Assembly: GCA_000432915.1 (NCBI GenBank) | Contig: HF995228.1 | Location: 1-64,000 of the forward strand | Direction: 5' to 3' | From: Firmicutes bacterium CAG:194 | GTDB taxonomy: Bacteria > Bacillota > Clostridia > Lachnospirales > Lachnospiraceae | DNA: 64,000 nt | Shown here: piece after piece, positions 33,696 to 42,282 of the stretch | How positions within the stretch are numbered: position 1 is the first letter of the stretch | Layout: every line of letters begins with the position of its first letter | Notes under the pieces: model-generated | What the model was told of the DNA's origin: nothing | What the model saw: only the letters and a program-made list of their open reading frames with translations | The model's database searches: none | Translations under genes and position numbers: made by a program

Positions 33696-34697
33696 TTATT
33701 TCTGAATCTTGAATTTTACTTTTTTTACATTGCCTGCTTTATCCACAATCTTCAATGTATAGGTACCGTTTTTCTTGATCGTTTTTCCGCTCTTGATCTT
33801 CTTTCCGTTCAGTGTGGCACGCTTCACACCGGAAAGCTTATCCCGGAAAGTGATCTTCAGATTCTTCTTGTATACCTTGTTGTTTTTCACGTTGGTGGTC
33901 GGCTTCTTACGGTCAACACAGAAAATGACTGTCTGCTTTGTACCGGCTTCCGTTTCGATCTCTGCCTTGTAAGCGCCATCCTTCTTTACCGCAAATTCAT
34001 TGCCTGACTGGGCCTTTCCATTTACACGGAACTGGGTGATCACGCCCGGTGAAGAGACCTTCATCGTCACAAGCTTTTTATAAGCACCTTTGTTTTTCAC
34101 ACCGCTGACCTTGATCTTACCGGACTGCGCCACAGCTTTTGCACTCATGGCATAGATACGGTCAGTCTTTTCCTTCACAAGTTTGACCGCATCAAATCTA
34201 ACCGTTTTGCCATCTGCCTGCACTTCTCCGTTTGTTTTGGCTACCTGAAACGGGAAACTGATCACAATTTCATAGCCGTCCAATCCGTCCAGATCACTTG
34301 TCATATTGGCATCTATCTGGCTCGTACTTGTCTGGCTGTCCTGTGCAATGCTCATAACAGCTTTGTCACCTGTCAGCTCCAGGAAAGAAGATTTCATCTC
34401 CTTCGCAGATGCTTTCTGACTCAGTATATAAGAATTGTGTTCTTTTCCGTTCAGTACTTTTGTACCGTTTGCCGTAAATTCCATTTCTTTCATGATCTCA
34501 GCATAGGTCTTTGCTGTGCTGCCCTGCTGGCTGTTCATATACTGCTCGATCTGCTTTTCTTCTTCGCTTGTTGTATCCACTTCCATCGAAACAGTTCCCG
34601 AAAGATCAGGATTGATCTCCATTTTTGCGCTCATGCCGCATCCTGTCAGAAGTGTGATACAAAGTGTTGTCAGTGCAACTGCAATTCTCTTTTTCAT
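33696..34697 (-). CDS. Lipoprotein with Ig-like C-terminal repeats
   Basis: From the ATG at 34697 it has 333 residues: MKKRIAV... with lipobox LLTGC (Cys near residue 19). An N-terminal alpha/beta part follows (to about 190), then Lys/Val-rich beta strands ending in a Gly-Thr-Tyr-x-Leu-x-Ile-x-Asp-x-Ala-Gly-Asn pattern typical of bacterial Ig-like domains. AAGGGGG precedes this start; the open frame further upstream to 34814 has no signal or binding site. Anchored outside the membrane; function unknown. Confidence 0.8.
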   Translation of the reverse strand: MKKRIAVALTTLCITLLTGCGMSAKMEINPDLSGTVSMEVDTTSEEEKQIEQYMNSQQGSTAKTYAEIMKEMEFTANGTKVLNGKEHNSYILSQKASAKEMKSSFLELTGDKAVMSIAQDSQTSTSQIDANMTSDLDGLDGYEIVISFPFQVAKTNGEVQADGKTVRFDAVKLVKEKTDRIYAMSAKAVAQSGKIKVSGVKNKGAYKKLVTMKVSSPGVITQFRVNGKAQSGNEFAVKKDGAYKAEIETEAGTKQTVIFCVDRKKPTTNVKNNKVYKKNLKITFRDKLSGVKRATLNGKKIKSGKTIKKNGTYTLKIVDKAGNVKKVKFKIQK

Positions 34698-34837
34698 GTA
34701 GTTCCCCCTTTTCATATGCATGTTATAAGATGATGTCCGCTTTACTGCAATAGCTATTTCCAGTATACCTTGTATCAACTTTATATACCAGCATAATTTA
34801 AAAAATACCGCCAAAATACCGTCATATAAAAAATATA

Positions 34838-34866
34838 CCGGAACACAGGTTTTATCCCGGTTCCGG
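34838..34866 (-). terminator. Terminator after the P-type ATPase gene
   Basis: CCGGAAC pairs with GTTCCGG (7 bp, extended inward by CC/GG pairs), followed on the minus strand by TATATTTTTTAT. It lies 35 bases past the ATPase stop. Confidence 0.65.
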
Positions 34867-34900
34867 CGTTCTCTTATTCTGTTATAGAATGCGCTGCGGC

Positions 34901-36973
34901 TTACAGCAGATTTTTCATGCTGTCCATACCGATCAATAGTGTTGACGTATTATGCAAAAGAGCTGATGTCGTAGGCGGGATCACGCCTGCCACGCCTAAT
35001 GCGATCAGTCCTGCATTAAAGGTCACGATCTGTCTGTAATTTTTATGGATCCGCTTCATCAGTGCCTCGCTCAGCATTTTCAGTATAACGATCTCATTCA
35101 GATCATCTGCACTGACTGTAATATCTGCAATCTCTCTTGCGATCTCTGCTCCGTCACTGATGGCAATTCCGACATCGGCTGCGGAAAGCGCCGGCGAATC
35201 GTTGATACCGTCACCGATCATGACAACTTTATGTCCCTTTGCTTTCTCCTGCTGTACAAAATCGGCCTTATCCTCCGGCAGAACTTCCGCATAGAAATGA
35301 TCCACACCGACGCTCTTTGCGATCGCTTCTGCTGTCCGATAGCTGTCACCTGTCATCATGACAATATTGGTAAACCCTTCTTTATGCAGCTTCCTGATCA
35401 CAGACTTTGCTTCCGTGCGGAGCGGATCTTCAATACAGATCGTTGCTGCCAGCTTACCATCTATCGCCAGATATAAATGAGAATACTGCAGCGGCAGATT
35501 CTCAAACAATTCCTTCTTTTCTTCCGGAATCATGCACTTTTCATCTTCAAATACAAAATGATAACTGCCGATCACAACACGCTTCTCTCCGATCGTACTT
35601 GCGATACCGTGCGCTACCACATAATCCGGTTTGGTATGCATTTCCTCATGCAGCAGATTTTTCTGTGTCGCAGCATCAACGACCGCTTTCGCCATAGAAT
35701 GCGGAAAATGCTCTTCCAGACAGGCTGCAATACGCAAAAGCTCATCCGAGGTCTTATCACAGAAGGATACCACAGATGCTACAGTCGGACATGCCTTTGT
35801 CAGTGTTCCGGTCTTATCAAATACGATCGTATCGGCTTCTGCCATTGCTTCTAAGAACTTGCCGCCCTTTACGGTAATGTGATGGCTGCCTGCCTCGCGG
35901 ATCGCAGAAAGCACGGAAATCGGCATTGCGAGCTTGAGTGCACAGGAGAAATCCACCATCAGAATGGAAAGTGCCTTTGTGGCATTTCTTGTCAGAAGGT
36001 ATGTCAGTGCTGTTGCGCCAAGGCTGTAAGGCACAAGCTTGTCTGCCAGATGGGCTGCCTTGCCTTCTACATTGGATTTCATTTTCTCCGATTCTTCGAT
36101 CATCTTCACGATCTTTTCAAATTTGCTGTCATTTCCGACCTTGCTGACTGTGATCGTCAGTGTGCCCTCTTCCATCACAGTGCCCGCATATACGGATGCG
36201 CCCTCTGCTTTTCTGACAGCCGTAGCTTCGCCGGTCAGTGACGCCTGGTTGACCAGTGCTTCCCCTTCTGCCACCACACCGTCAAACGGAATGACATTAC
36301 CCATATGCACAACAACCTGCTCTCCTGTTTCAATTTCATCGACAGACACCAGAACCTCTGTCCCATCTACCTTTTTCCATGCTTTTGTCACATGCAGGGA
36401 CAGGCTTCTTGCCAGATTATCGATTGACTTTTTATGTGTCCACTCTTCCAGCAGTTCACCGAAACCGAGCAGAAACATGATCGAACCTGCTGTGTCCGTA
36501 TCATTTCTTAAAACAGATACCGCAATCGCTGTCGCATCCAGCACCGGTACCTCGATCTTTCCTTTCAGAAGTGTCTTCACTCCTTCTTTCATATACTTCA
36601 GGGACTGCCAGATGACATAGCAGGAACGGAGTGGCAGCGGAAGCAGCCATTTGATCGCATAATGCTTTACCACATGGCCGACCAGTTTTTCCTGATAATC
36701 TGCATTTAACGCTCTTCCTGAATTTTCGATCAGCCCCGTAGGTGCTTTTACTTCTTCATAGGCAAATGCCAGAAGCAGATCAATGATCTGTTGTCTGTCA
36801 CCTGTATAAACGACCACGGCGTCTCCTGTCCGCTCATACACCTTCGCCTCTTTTACCTGCGGCTGTGTATGTAAATAGTAAAGAAGCAGGTCTGCCTGCG
36901 CATAACTCATGCGGTACTGCACAAGATGGATACGCATTCTTCCCCTTGCTTCATGCTTGATTGTAAATTTCAT
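34901..36973 (-). CDS. P1B-type metal-translocating ATPase with SCALK motif
   Basis: 690 residues. An N-terminal heavy-metal-like domain without CxxC (about 1-85) is followed by membrane helices and the actuator domain (SLTGEA). The membrane metal-site motif is SCALK, not CPC. Then come the phosphorylation motif DKTGTLT, an unusual FPHSMA in place of SEHPLA, and GDGINDSPAL. It is therefore a transition-metal pump of a less-studied subgroup; the metal cannot be read from sequence. The small gene at 37039 precedes it, with a hairpin between them, and both share the promoter at 37378-37407. Confidence 0.9.
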   Translation of the reverse strand: MKFTIKHEARGRMRIHLVQYRMSYAQADLLLYYLHTQPQVKEAKVYERTGDAVVVYTGDRQQIIDLLLAFAYEEVKAPTGLIENSGRALNADYQEKLVGHVVKHYAIKWLLPLPLRSCYVIWQSLKYMKEGVKTLLKGKIEVPVLDATAIAVSVLRNDTDTAGSIMFLLGFGELLEEWTHKKSIDNLARSLSLHVTKAWKKVDGTEVLVSVDEIETGEQVVVHMGNVIPFDGVVAEGEALVNQASLTGEATAVRKAEGASVYAGTVMEEGTLTITVSKVGNDSKFEKIVKMIEESEKMKSNVEGKAAHLADKLVPYSLGATALTYLLTRNATKALSILMVDFSCALKLAMPISVLSAIREAGSHHITVKGGKFLEAMAEADTIVFDKTGTLTKACPTVASVVSFCDKTSDELLRIAACLEEHFPHSMAKAVVDAATQKNLLHEEMHTKPDYVVAHGIASTIGEKRVVIGSYHFVFEDEKCMIPEEKKELFENLPLQYSHLYLAIDGKLAATICIEDPLRTEAKSVIRKLHKEGFTNIVMMTGDSYRTAEAIAKSVGVDHFYAEVLPEDKADFVQQEKAKGHKVVMIGDGINDSPALSAADVGIAISDGAEIAREIADITVSADDLNEIVILKMLSEALMKRIHKNYRQIVTFNAGLIALGVAGVIPPTTSALLHNTSTLLIGMDSMKNLL

Positions 36974-36997
36974 AAGCTATCCTTACCTCACTACAAA

Positions 36998-37025
36998 GGA
37001 GCACCCGCCTCTCAGCAGGTGCTCC
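36998..37025 (-). terminator. Hairpin between small partner gene and ATPase
   Basis: GGAGCACC pairs with GGTGCTCC (8 bp, 12-base loop), followed by TTTGTAG on the minus strand. It may partly terminate or stabilise the upstream mRNA, setting different levels for the two genes. On the plus strand it is followed by CTCTTTTTC. Confidence 0.5.
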
Positions 37026-37038
37026 CTCTTTTTCTAAA

Positions 37039-37335
37039 TTATTCCGCGTCTTCAGATGCTTCCTGTGCATCTGCTGCAAATTCCTGTTCCTGCTGCAGGG
37101 CTCTTTCTTCATTTATGCTCTTAGCATCTGCATAAATATCTTCAGCGTTCTCCTGTACAGTAGAAACTGTCTTCATAACACAGTCCTTTGCTCTGAGTGC
37201 TGCTGCAGTACAGTTTGTATATACTTTCTTTGCATCCTTACTTGATAAGATCTTGATGCCGGCTGTACCAAATGCTACTCCTGCTGCAAAGATACCTGTT
37301 TTTTTCCAGTTAATTTCTTTGAAAATGTTACTCAT
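37039..37335 (-). CDS. Small ATPase-associated protein (DUF6110-like)
   Basis: 98 residues. MSNIFKEINWKKTG is followed by a hydrophobic stretch (about 13-28), then the conserved-looking SSKDAKKVYTNCTAAALRAKD and an acidic, Ala/Glu-rich tail. Small proteins of this form sit next to P1B ATPases in Firmicutes; the link to DUF6110 is from memory. The ATG at 37335 is preceded by AAAGGTGTGG; upstream in-frame codons run through the promoter and are rejected. Inferred: accessory subunit or metal-handling partner of the ATPase. Confidence 0.75.
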   Translation of the reverse strand: MSNIFKEINWKKTGIFAAGVAFGTAGIKILSSKDAKKVYTNCTAAALRAKDCVMKTVSTVQENAEDIYADAKSINEERALQQEQEFAADAQEASEDAE

Positions 37336-37371
37336 AATATCCACACCTTTCTCTATCTGTATCTTATTATG

Positions 37372-37407
37372 GGTGCTATTATAGCACCGGCACGGGCGGA
37401 TAGCCAA
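37372..37407 (-). promoter_or_regulatory. P-type ATPase promoter inside a 17-bp palindrome
   Basis: Minus strand TTGGCT (37402-37407), 18 bases, TATAAT (37378-37383). GGTGCTAT-T-ATAGCACC (37372-37388) is a perfect 8-1-8 palindrome with the -10 box at its centre. A repressor bound there would block the promoter; none is encoded next to it. Confidence 0.65.
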
Positions 37408-37525
37408 CTCTAACCCGCGCTTGCAACTGATAACTTTTCTCAACAAGAAAAATGTAGACTTATAACCTGTATGCTCCTGTAAAATGAGACAGGAACAATC
37501 ATCTCATATACAAAAATCCATCGCA

Positions 37526-38449
37526 CTAAGCCAGTGCAGAGGCAATATCTTCTTTCATATCCAGTACTGCTGCCCTGGATGCATCCGCATAATTTTCCGG
37601 TGTAAACCGTTCCTTATACAGATCATTCTGATAAGCAGCAATAATACCGCGCGAGCTGTTCACGATCGCACCGAGTCCATCTTTATTAAAAAAGTGGACA
37701 AGATCCTTGCCTTTGCCACCCTGTGCACCATAGCCCGGTACCAGAATATAAGCCTTTGGCATAATATCACGCAGGACACGTCCCATTTCCGGATAAGTTG
37801 CACCGACAACAGCACCAACATAACTGTAAGTATCTCCCATCAGTTCTTTGCCCCATTCATCAACCTGATGTCCGACCCACTCATACAGCGGCGCGCCGTC
37901 AATAATACGATCCTGAAATTCTCCGCTGCTCGGATTGGATGTCTTTACCAGAACAAAAATACCCTTTTTCTCTTCCTTACATACATCAATGAACGGTTTT
38001 ACGCCGTCGCTTCCCAGATAAGGATTGACGGTTGCAAAATCTTCGTCAAAACCATAGTAGGATTTGCTTCCTACCTGCACCTTGCCAAGATGCCCTGTTG
38101 CATAGGCTGCTGAGGTAGAACCGATATCACCACGCTTGATATCACCGATCACGATCAGTCCCTTTTCCTTGCAGTATTTGACTGTTTTATCAAATGCAAC
38201 AAGTCCCGGAATACCAAACTGCTCATACATGGCGATCTGTGGCTTTACTGCCGGAACCAGATCATAGATCGCATCCACGATTCCCTTATTGTACTGCCAG
38301 ATTGCTTCCGCAGCACCTTCGAGCGTTTCTCCGTATTCCGCAAATGCCTTTTTTGTAATAAACTCCGGGATAAACTTCATCATCGGATCCAGTCCCACTA
38401 CGATCGGTGCTCCCGTCTTTTTGATATTTTCGACTAATTTGTTAATCAT
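37526..38449 (-). CDS. pyrF: Orotidine 5'-phosphate decarboxylase
   Basis: PyrF decarboxylates OMP to UMP. The 307-residue protein is the longer type 2 form, with the catalytic DIKRGDIGSTSAAYA motif near residue 100 and VNPYLGSDGVKPF. The start follows AAGGAGAAACAGC. It lies 47 bases downstream of nrdD on the same strand and may be cotranscribed, linking pyrimidine and deoxyribonucleotide supply. pyrE lies separately at 26938. Confidence 0.97.
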   Translation of the reverse strand: MINKLVENIKKTGAPIVVGLDPMMKFIPEFITKKAFAEYGETLEGAAEAIWQYNKGIVDAIYDLVPAVKPQIAMYEQFGIPGLVAFDKTVKYCKEKGLIVIGDIKRGDIGSTSAAYATGHLGKVQVGSKSYYGFDEDFATVNPYLGSDGVKPFIDVCKEEKKGIFVLVKTSNPSSGEFQDRIIDGAPLYEWVGHQVDEWGKELMGDTYSYVGAVVGATYPEMGRVLRDIMPKAYILVPGYGAQGGKGKDLVHFFNKDGLGAIVNSSRGIIAAYQNDLYKERFTPENYADASRAAVLDMKEDIASALA

Positions 38450-38496
38450 GCTGTTTCTCCTTATGTTGATTTCATTTCAGGATACTTTGATCCCGC

Positions 38497-40893
38497 TTAC
38501 AGATTCGCAGTCTCTGCCACAAGACTGTCTGCATACTTCTTAATATTGGATGCATTGACATACTTTTTATGAGAATCCCCACTGACAACAACCAGTGTCG
38601 GTGCCTGCATCACGCCATAGCGAACTGCCAGCTCCATATTTTCTTCCGCATCGATCGGTACATATGCGATTCCCTGCAGATATTCCTTTGCCAGCTTACA
38701 ATTCGGACAGGTCTTTGTCGTAAATAAATACTTTACATTCTCCGGTGTTCCGACAGAAACCTTGACATCCCGATCATAACCGGATAACGTTACCACACTG
38801 GAAACCGGTCTCTTTAATACAGATCTGTCCAGCTTGTACTCTGTTCTGTTTGCATATTCCTGTAATTTACCGTCATTCCAGTTCTGTACCGGTCTGTAAT
38901 AGCCTGTGATACGGCTGTAAACCTCGGTCGGTTTACCACAGTGCGGGCAGATCTTGACTTCTCCTGCCAGATAACCGTGCTCCTTACAGATAGAGTAAGT
39001 CGGAGACAACGTATAATAAGGCAGCTTATAATTTTCTGCGATCGTCTTTACAAGGTTAGCAGCAGCTTTCCAGTCCGGAAGCTTCTCGCCTAAGAATGCA
39101 TGGAATACCGTACCGGATGTGTATAGCGTCTGCAGCTCGTCCTGGATATCCAGTGCATCGAATATGTCCACGGTATAATCAACCGGCAGATGAGAAGAAT
39201 TCGTGTAATACGGTGTATCTCCCGGATGTCCTGCCGTCTTGATGCCCGGCCATCTCTTTTTATCATGCTTTGCCAGGCGGTAAGTCGTACTCTCTGCCGG
39301 TGTTGCTTCCAGATTGTAAAGATCACCGTACATTTCCTGATAATCGGAAAGACGCTCACGCATATGGTTCAGCACTTCTTTTGTAAATTCCTGTGTATGC
39401 TTGTCGGAAAGATCCGCACGCAGCCAGTTGGCATTTAAGCCGACCTCGTTCATGCCGATCAGGCCGATCGTGGAAAAATGATTGTCAAAGTTGCCCAGAT
39501 ACCGCTTTGTGTAAGGATATAACCCTTCATCCAGCAGCTTTGAGATAACACCACGTTTGATCTTTAAGGAACGGGCTGCAATATCCATCATCTTATTCAG
39601 CCGGCGGTAAAAATCATCCTTACTTGTTGACAGATAAGCGATCCTTGGCATATTGATCGTAACAACGCCGACACTTCCCGTACTTTCGCCGGATCCAAAA
39701 TAGCCGCCTGTCTTCTTCCGCAGCTCTCTCAGATCCAGACGCAGTCTGCAGCACATGGATCTGACATCGGATGGCTCCATGTCGGAGTTGATATAGTTGG
39801 AAAAATACGGTGTACCGTATTTGGAAGTCATTTCAAACAGGAGACGGTTGTTCTCTGTATCGGACCAGTCAAAATCCTTTGTGATAGAGTAAGTCGGGAT
39901 CGGATACTGGAAACCGCGTCCGTTGGCGTCACCTTCGATCATCGTCTCGATGAATGCCTTGTTGATCATATCCATTTCCTGCTTGCAGTCACCGTATGTG
40001 AAGTCCATCTCTTTGCCGCCTACGATTGCCGGCAGATTTGCCAGATCGTTCGGAACCGTCCAGTCCAGTGTGATATTGGAAAACGGCGCCTGCGTGCCCC
40101 AGCGGCTCGGTGTATTGACACCATAAATAAATGCTTCGATACATTTCTTTACTTCCGGATATGTCAGGCTGTCCACCTTGACAAACGGAGCCAGATACGT
40201 ATCAAAGGAAGAAAATGCCTGTGCGCCTGCCCATTCATTCTGCATAATGCCAAGAAAGTTTACCATCTGATTACATAATACGGAAAGATGCGCTGCCGGT
40301 GCGGATGTGATCTTGCCGGTAATGCCGCCAAGTCCTTCCGTGATGAGCTGCTTTAAGCTCCAGCCTGCACAATAGCCTGTCAGCATGGACAGATCATGGA
40401 TATGGATATCCGCATTTCTGTGTGCCTCCGCTATTTCTTCATCATAAATCTCTGAAAGCCAGTAATTGGCAGTTACTGCGCCGGAATTGCTTAAGATCAG
40501 TCCGCCGACAGAATATGTTACGGTGGAATTTTCCTTGACACGCCAGTCCTCTACCTTTACATAGCCGTTTACCACATCTTTATAATCCAAGATCGTAGAT
40601 TTCATGGTACGCAGTTTTTCACGCTGTTTTCTGTAAAGAATGTAAGCCTTGGCTACCTGTGAGTAACCGGCCTGCTCCAGCACACGCTCTACGCTGTCCT
40701 GTACATCCTCTACATGCACCTCTTCGTCTTTTACCTTTTCCTGAAAATCTGCTGTGACACGGAGACTTAATAAATCCACAATATCATTCGTATACTGCAC
40801 ATCTGTTGCAACAAATGCCTTCATGATCGCATCACTGATCCGCTTTAAGTCAAACTCCGCTACATCACCGTTTCTTTTGATTACCTTTAACAT
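38497..40893 (-). CDS. nrdD: Anaerobic ribonucleoside-triphosphate reductase with fused thioredoxin-like tail
   Basis: NrdD makes dNTPs from NTPs by glycyl-radical chemistry under anaerobiosis. 798 residues: an N-terminal ATP-cone (1-90), the catalytic barrel with the MCCRLRLDLRE segment, a zinc site near the end (paired Cys including CPHC), and the glycyl radical segment RITGYYRP at about 670. Unusually the chain continues for about 120 residues into a thioredoxin/glutaredoxin-like domain with CPNC at about 737-740 and a cis-Pro-type QAPT. It may supply electrons in cis. The activase nrdG is not in the window. AAGGGAG precedes the start; two NrdR-like boxes lie upstream. Confidence 0.95.
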   Translation of the reverse strand: MLKVIKRNGDVAEFDLKRISDAIMKAFVATDVQYTNDIVDLLSLRVTADFQEKVKDEEVHVEDVQDSVERVLEQAGYSQVAKAYILYRKQREKLRTMKSTILDYKDVVNGYVKVEDWRVKENSTVTYSVGGLILSNSGAVTANYWLSEIYDEEIAEAHRNADIHIHDLSMLTGYCAGWSLKQLITEGLGGITGKITSAPAAHLSVLCNQMVNFLGIMQNEWAGAQAFSSFDTYLAPFVKVDSLTYPEVKKCIEAFIYGVNTPSRWGTQAPFSNITLDWTVPNDLANLPAIVGGKEMDFTYGDCKQEMDMINKAFIETMIEGDANGRGFQYPIPTYSITKDFDWSDTENNRLLFEMTSKYGTPYFSNYINSDMEPSDVRSMCCRLRLDLRELRKKTGGYFGSGESTGSVGVVTINMPRIAYLSTSKDDFYRRLNKMMDIAARSLKIKRGVISKLLDEGLYPYTKRYLGNFDNHFSTIGLIGMNEVGLNANWLRADLSDKHTQEFTKEVLNHMRERLSDYQEMYGDLYNLEATPAESTTYRLAKHDKKRWPGIKTAGHPGDTPYYTNSSHLPVDYTVDIFDALDIQDELQTLYTSGTVFHAFLGEKLPDWKAAANLVKTIAENYKLPYYTLSPTYSICKEHGYLAGEVKICPHCGKPTEVYSRITGYYRPVQNWNDGKLQEYANRTEYKLDRSVLKRPVSSVVTLSGYDRDVKVSVGTPENVKYLFTTKTCPNCKLAKEYLQGIAYVPIDAEENMELAVRYGVMQAPTLVVVSGDSHKKYVNASNIKKYADSLVAETANL

Positions 40894-41008
40894 GAAATCT
40901 CCCTTTCTACTACATTTTTACCCCATCAGTTAACATAACTGCATATGCGCCGATTAGTTTTATTGTAGCATTGCGGGTATGCAAAGTCAATATAAAGGCA
41001 AAAGAAAA

Positions 41009-41056
41009 CCACTATATCTTATGTTAACATTGTTATGTCAACACAAGATATAGTGG
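41009..41056 (-). promoter_or_regulatory. nrdD promoter with paired NrdR-like boxes, also a terminator hairpin
   Basis: Two 16-base boxes, CCACTATATCTTATGT (41009-41024) and ACACAAGATATAGTGG (41041-41056), each close to the NrdR consensus and 32 bp apart centre to centre. The minus-strand -35 TTGACA (41036-41041) and a -10 at 41011-41018 lie within them. The outer 12 bases of the boxes are exact inverted repeats, forming a long stem followed by TTTTCTTTT on the minus strand, so the same DNA terminates the TPR lipoprotein gene. Confidence 0.75.
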
Positions 41057-41062
41057 CAAAAC

Positions 41063-42142
41063 TTATCTTGTCTTTAAGAATTCATTTTCGCGGATCGCCG
41101 CCGCATCATCCGGATAACTGTCTAAATAGCTGTTCATCAGGGCTGCAGCCTTTTTGAAATTTCCAAGATGTTCATAGGCAACGATCTGGTTGAAACGAAG
41201 TTCTTGTGTTACCGAATTATTTTCCGTAACGGACAGACCACTGTTGATCGCGGTAAGCGCCGCCTCATAATCTTCCGTCTCCAGTTTACATAATCCAAGC
41301 TGGTTATAGATGACCGGATCCGCATCGTTTTCTGCCAGGTATTTTTCATACAGACTTGCCGCATAATTGCTGTCACCGAGCTGCTCATACGTCTTACCCA
41401 GCATCAGAAGCGTGTCACTGCCTGTTTCCTTTGCACCACTTTTTGCAAGTTCTAAAAAGTTGCGGGCATTTTCATAATCCTTGCTATAATAATAGACAAC
41501 ACCTTTTTCATAATCTGTCATGGCATCGAGTCTGTTTTCGATTGCAGAACTCAGATAAGACTGTCCTTCCTGCTCGTGTCCGTTATCCGCAAAGGTTTCA
41601 TATACACGGATCGTCATCGGAATGTTGTTTTTACTTTTAGAAAGTGCTTCATTCAGATCCTTGACTGCTCCGTCATAATCTCCGTTTTCCATTTTAATGC
41701 TGCCACGCAGATAATAGACCATATCCTGTCCCTTACGCACGCCTGCGATCGCATCAAGCGTCTGGATCGCATCTGACAGTTGTCCGTTTTTATACTGCGC
41801 TGTAGCAAGATAATAATTGATGTCCACTTCACGATCGCTGACAAACATCCCGCCGTTCTGCAAAGCGCGGTCAAAACTTTCGATCGCACTCTCATAATCG
41901 GTCTGCCCCATATAGGCAAGTCCCTGCCCTCTGTAGGCAAGCTGCAGATCTTCACCTTCGAGGATTGCCTTATCAAAACAGGTTCGTGCCTGCTCATAAT
42001 TCTGTGCACTGATCGCTTCCATTCCGGCGTCTGTATTGGTTGTTTTCTTTCCGCATGCCACAAGACAACCTGCAAGCAGGACTGCCAGAAGGGCCGCGGA
42101 AGATTTCCGCATTGTATATTTTCGCATATTGATCTGTTCCAT
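41063..42142 (-). CDS. TPR-repeat lipoprotein
   Basis: 359 residues. Signal peptide with lipobox LVAC (Cys near 30), then a helical solenoid of about eight tetratricopeptide repeats (patterns such as LAYRGQGLAYMGQTDYESAI). TPR lipoproteins act as scaffolds for envelope complexes; the partner is unknown. Three possible starts exist within the first eleven codons. Promoter at 42172-42200. It is divergent from the membrane GDPD gene. Confidence 0.85.
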   Translation of the reverse strand: MEQINMRKYTMRKSSAALLAVLLAGCLVACGKKTTNTDAGMEAISAQNYEQARTCFDKAILEGEDLQLAYRGQGLAYMGQTDYESAIESFDRALQNGGMFVSDREVDINYYLATAQYKNGQLSDAIQTLDAIAGVRKGQDMVYYLRGSIKMENGDYDGAVKDLNEALSKSKNNIPMTIRVYETFADNGHEQEGQSYLSSAIENRLDAMTDYEKGVVYYYSKDYENARNFLELAKSGAKETGSDTLLMLGKTYEQLGDSNYAASLYEKYLAENDADPVIYNQLGLCKLETEDYEAALTAINSGLSVTENNSVTQELRFNQIVAYEHLGNFKKAAALMNSYLDSYPDDAAAIRENEFLKTR

Positions 42143-42171
42143 TCTTTCGCTACTATCTTTTCTATTCCTTT

Positions 42172-42200
42172 AGAATACCCTTTCTGACGAAACCTGTCAA
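42172..42200 (-). promoter_or_regulatory. Promoter of TPR lipoprotein gene
   Basis: Minus strand TTGACA (42195-42200), 17 bases, TATTCT (42172-42177), 30 bases ahead of the start. Confidence 0.7.
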
Positions 42201-42221
42201 CGAATGCACCTCTGTTTTTCC

Positions 42222-42250
42222 TTGTTTTCGCTGAAATTTTGCAGTACACT
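42222..42250 (+). promoter_or_regulatory. Promoter of membrane GDPD gene
   Basis: TTGTTT (42222-42227), 17 bases, TACACT (42245-42250). The start codon lies 33 bases downstream. Confidence 0.5.
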
Positions 42251-42282
42251 AGACAGGTAGATTACAGACAGGAACTGACAAC

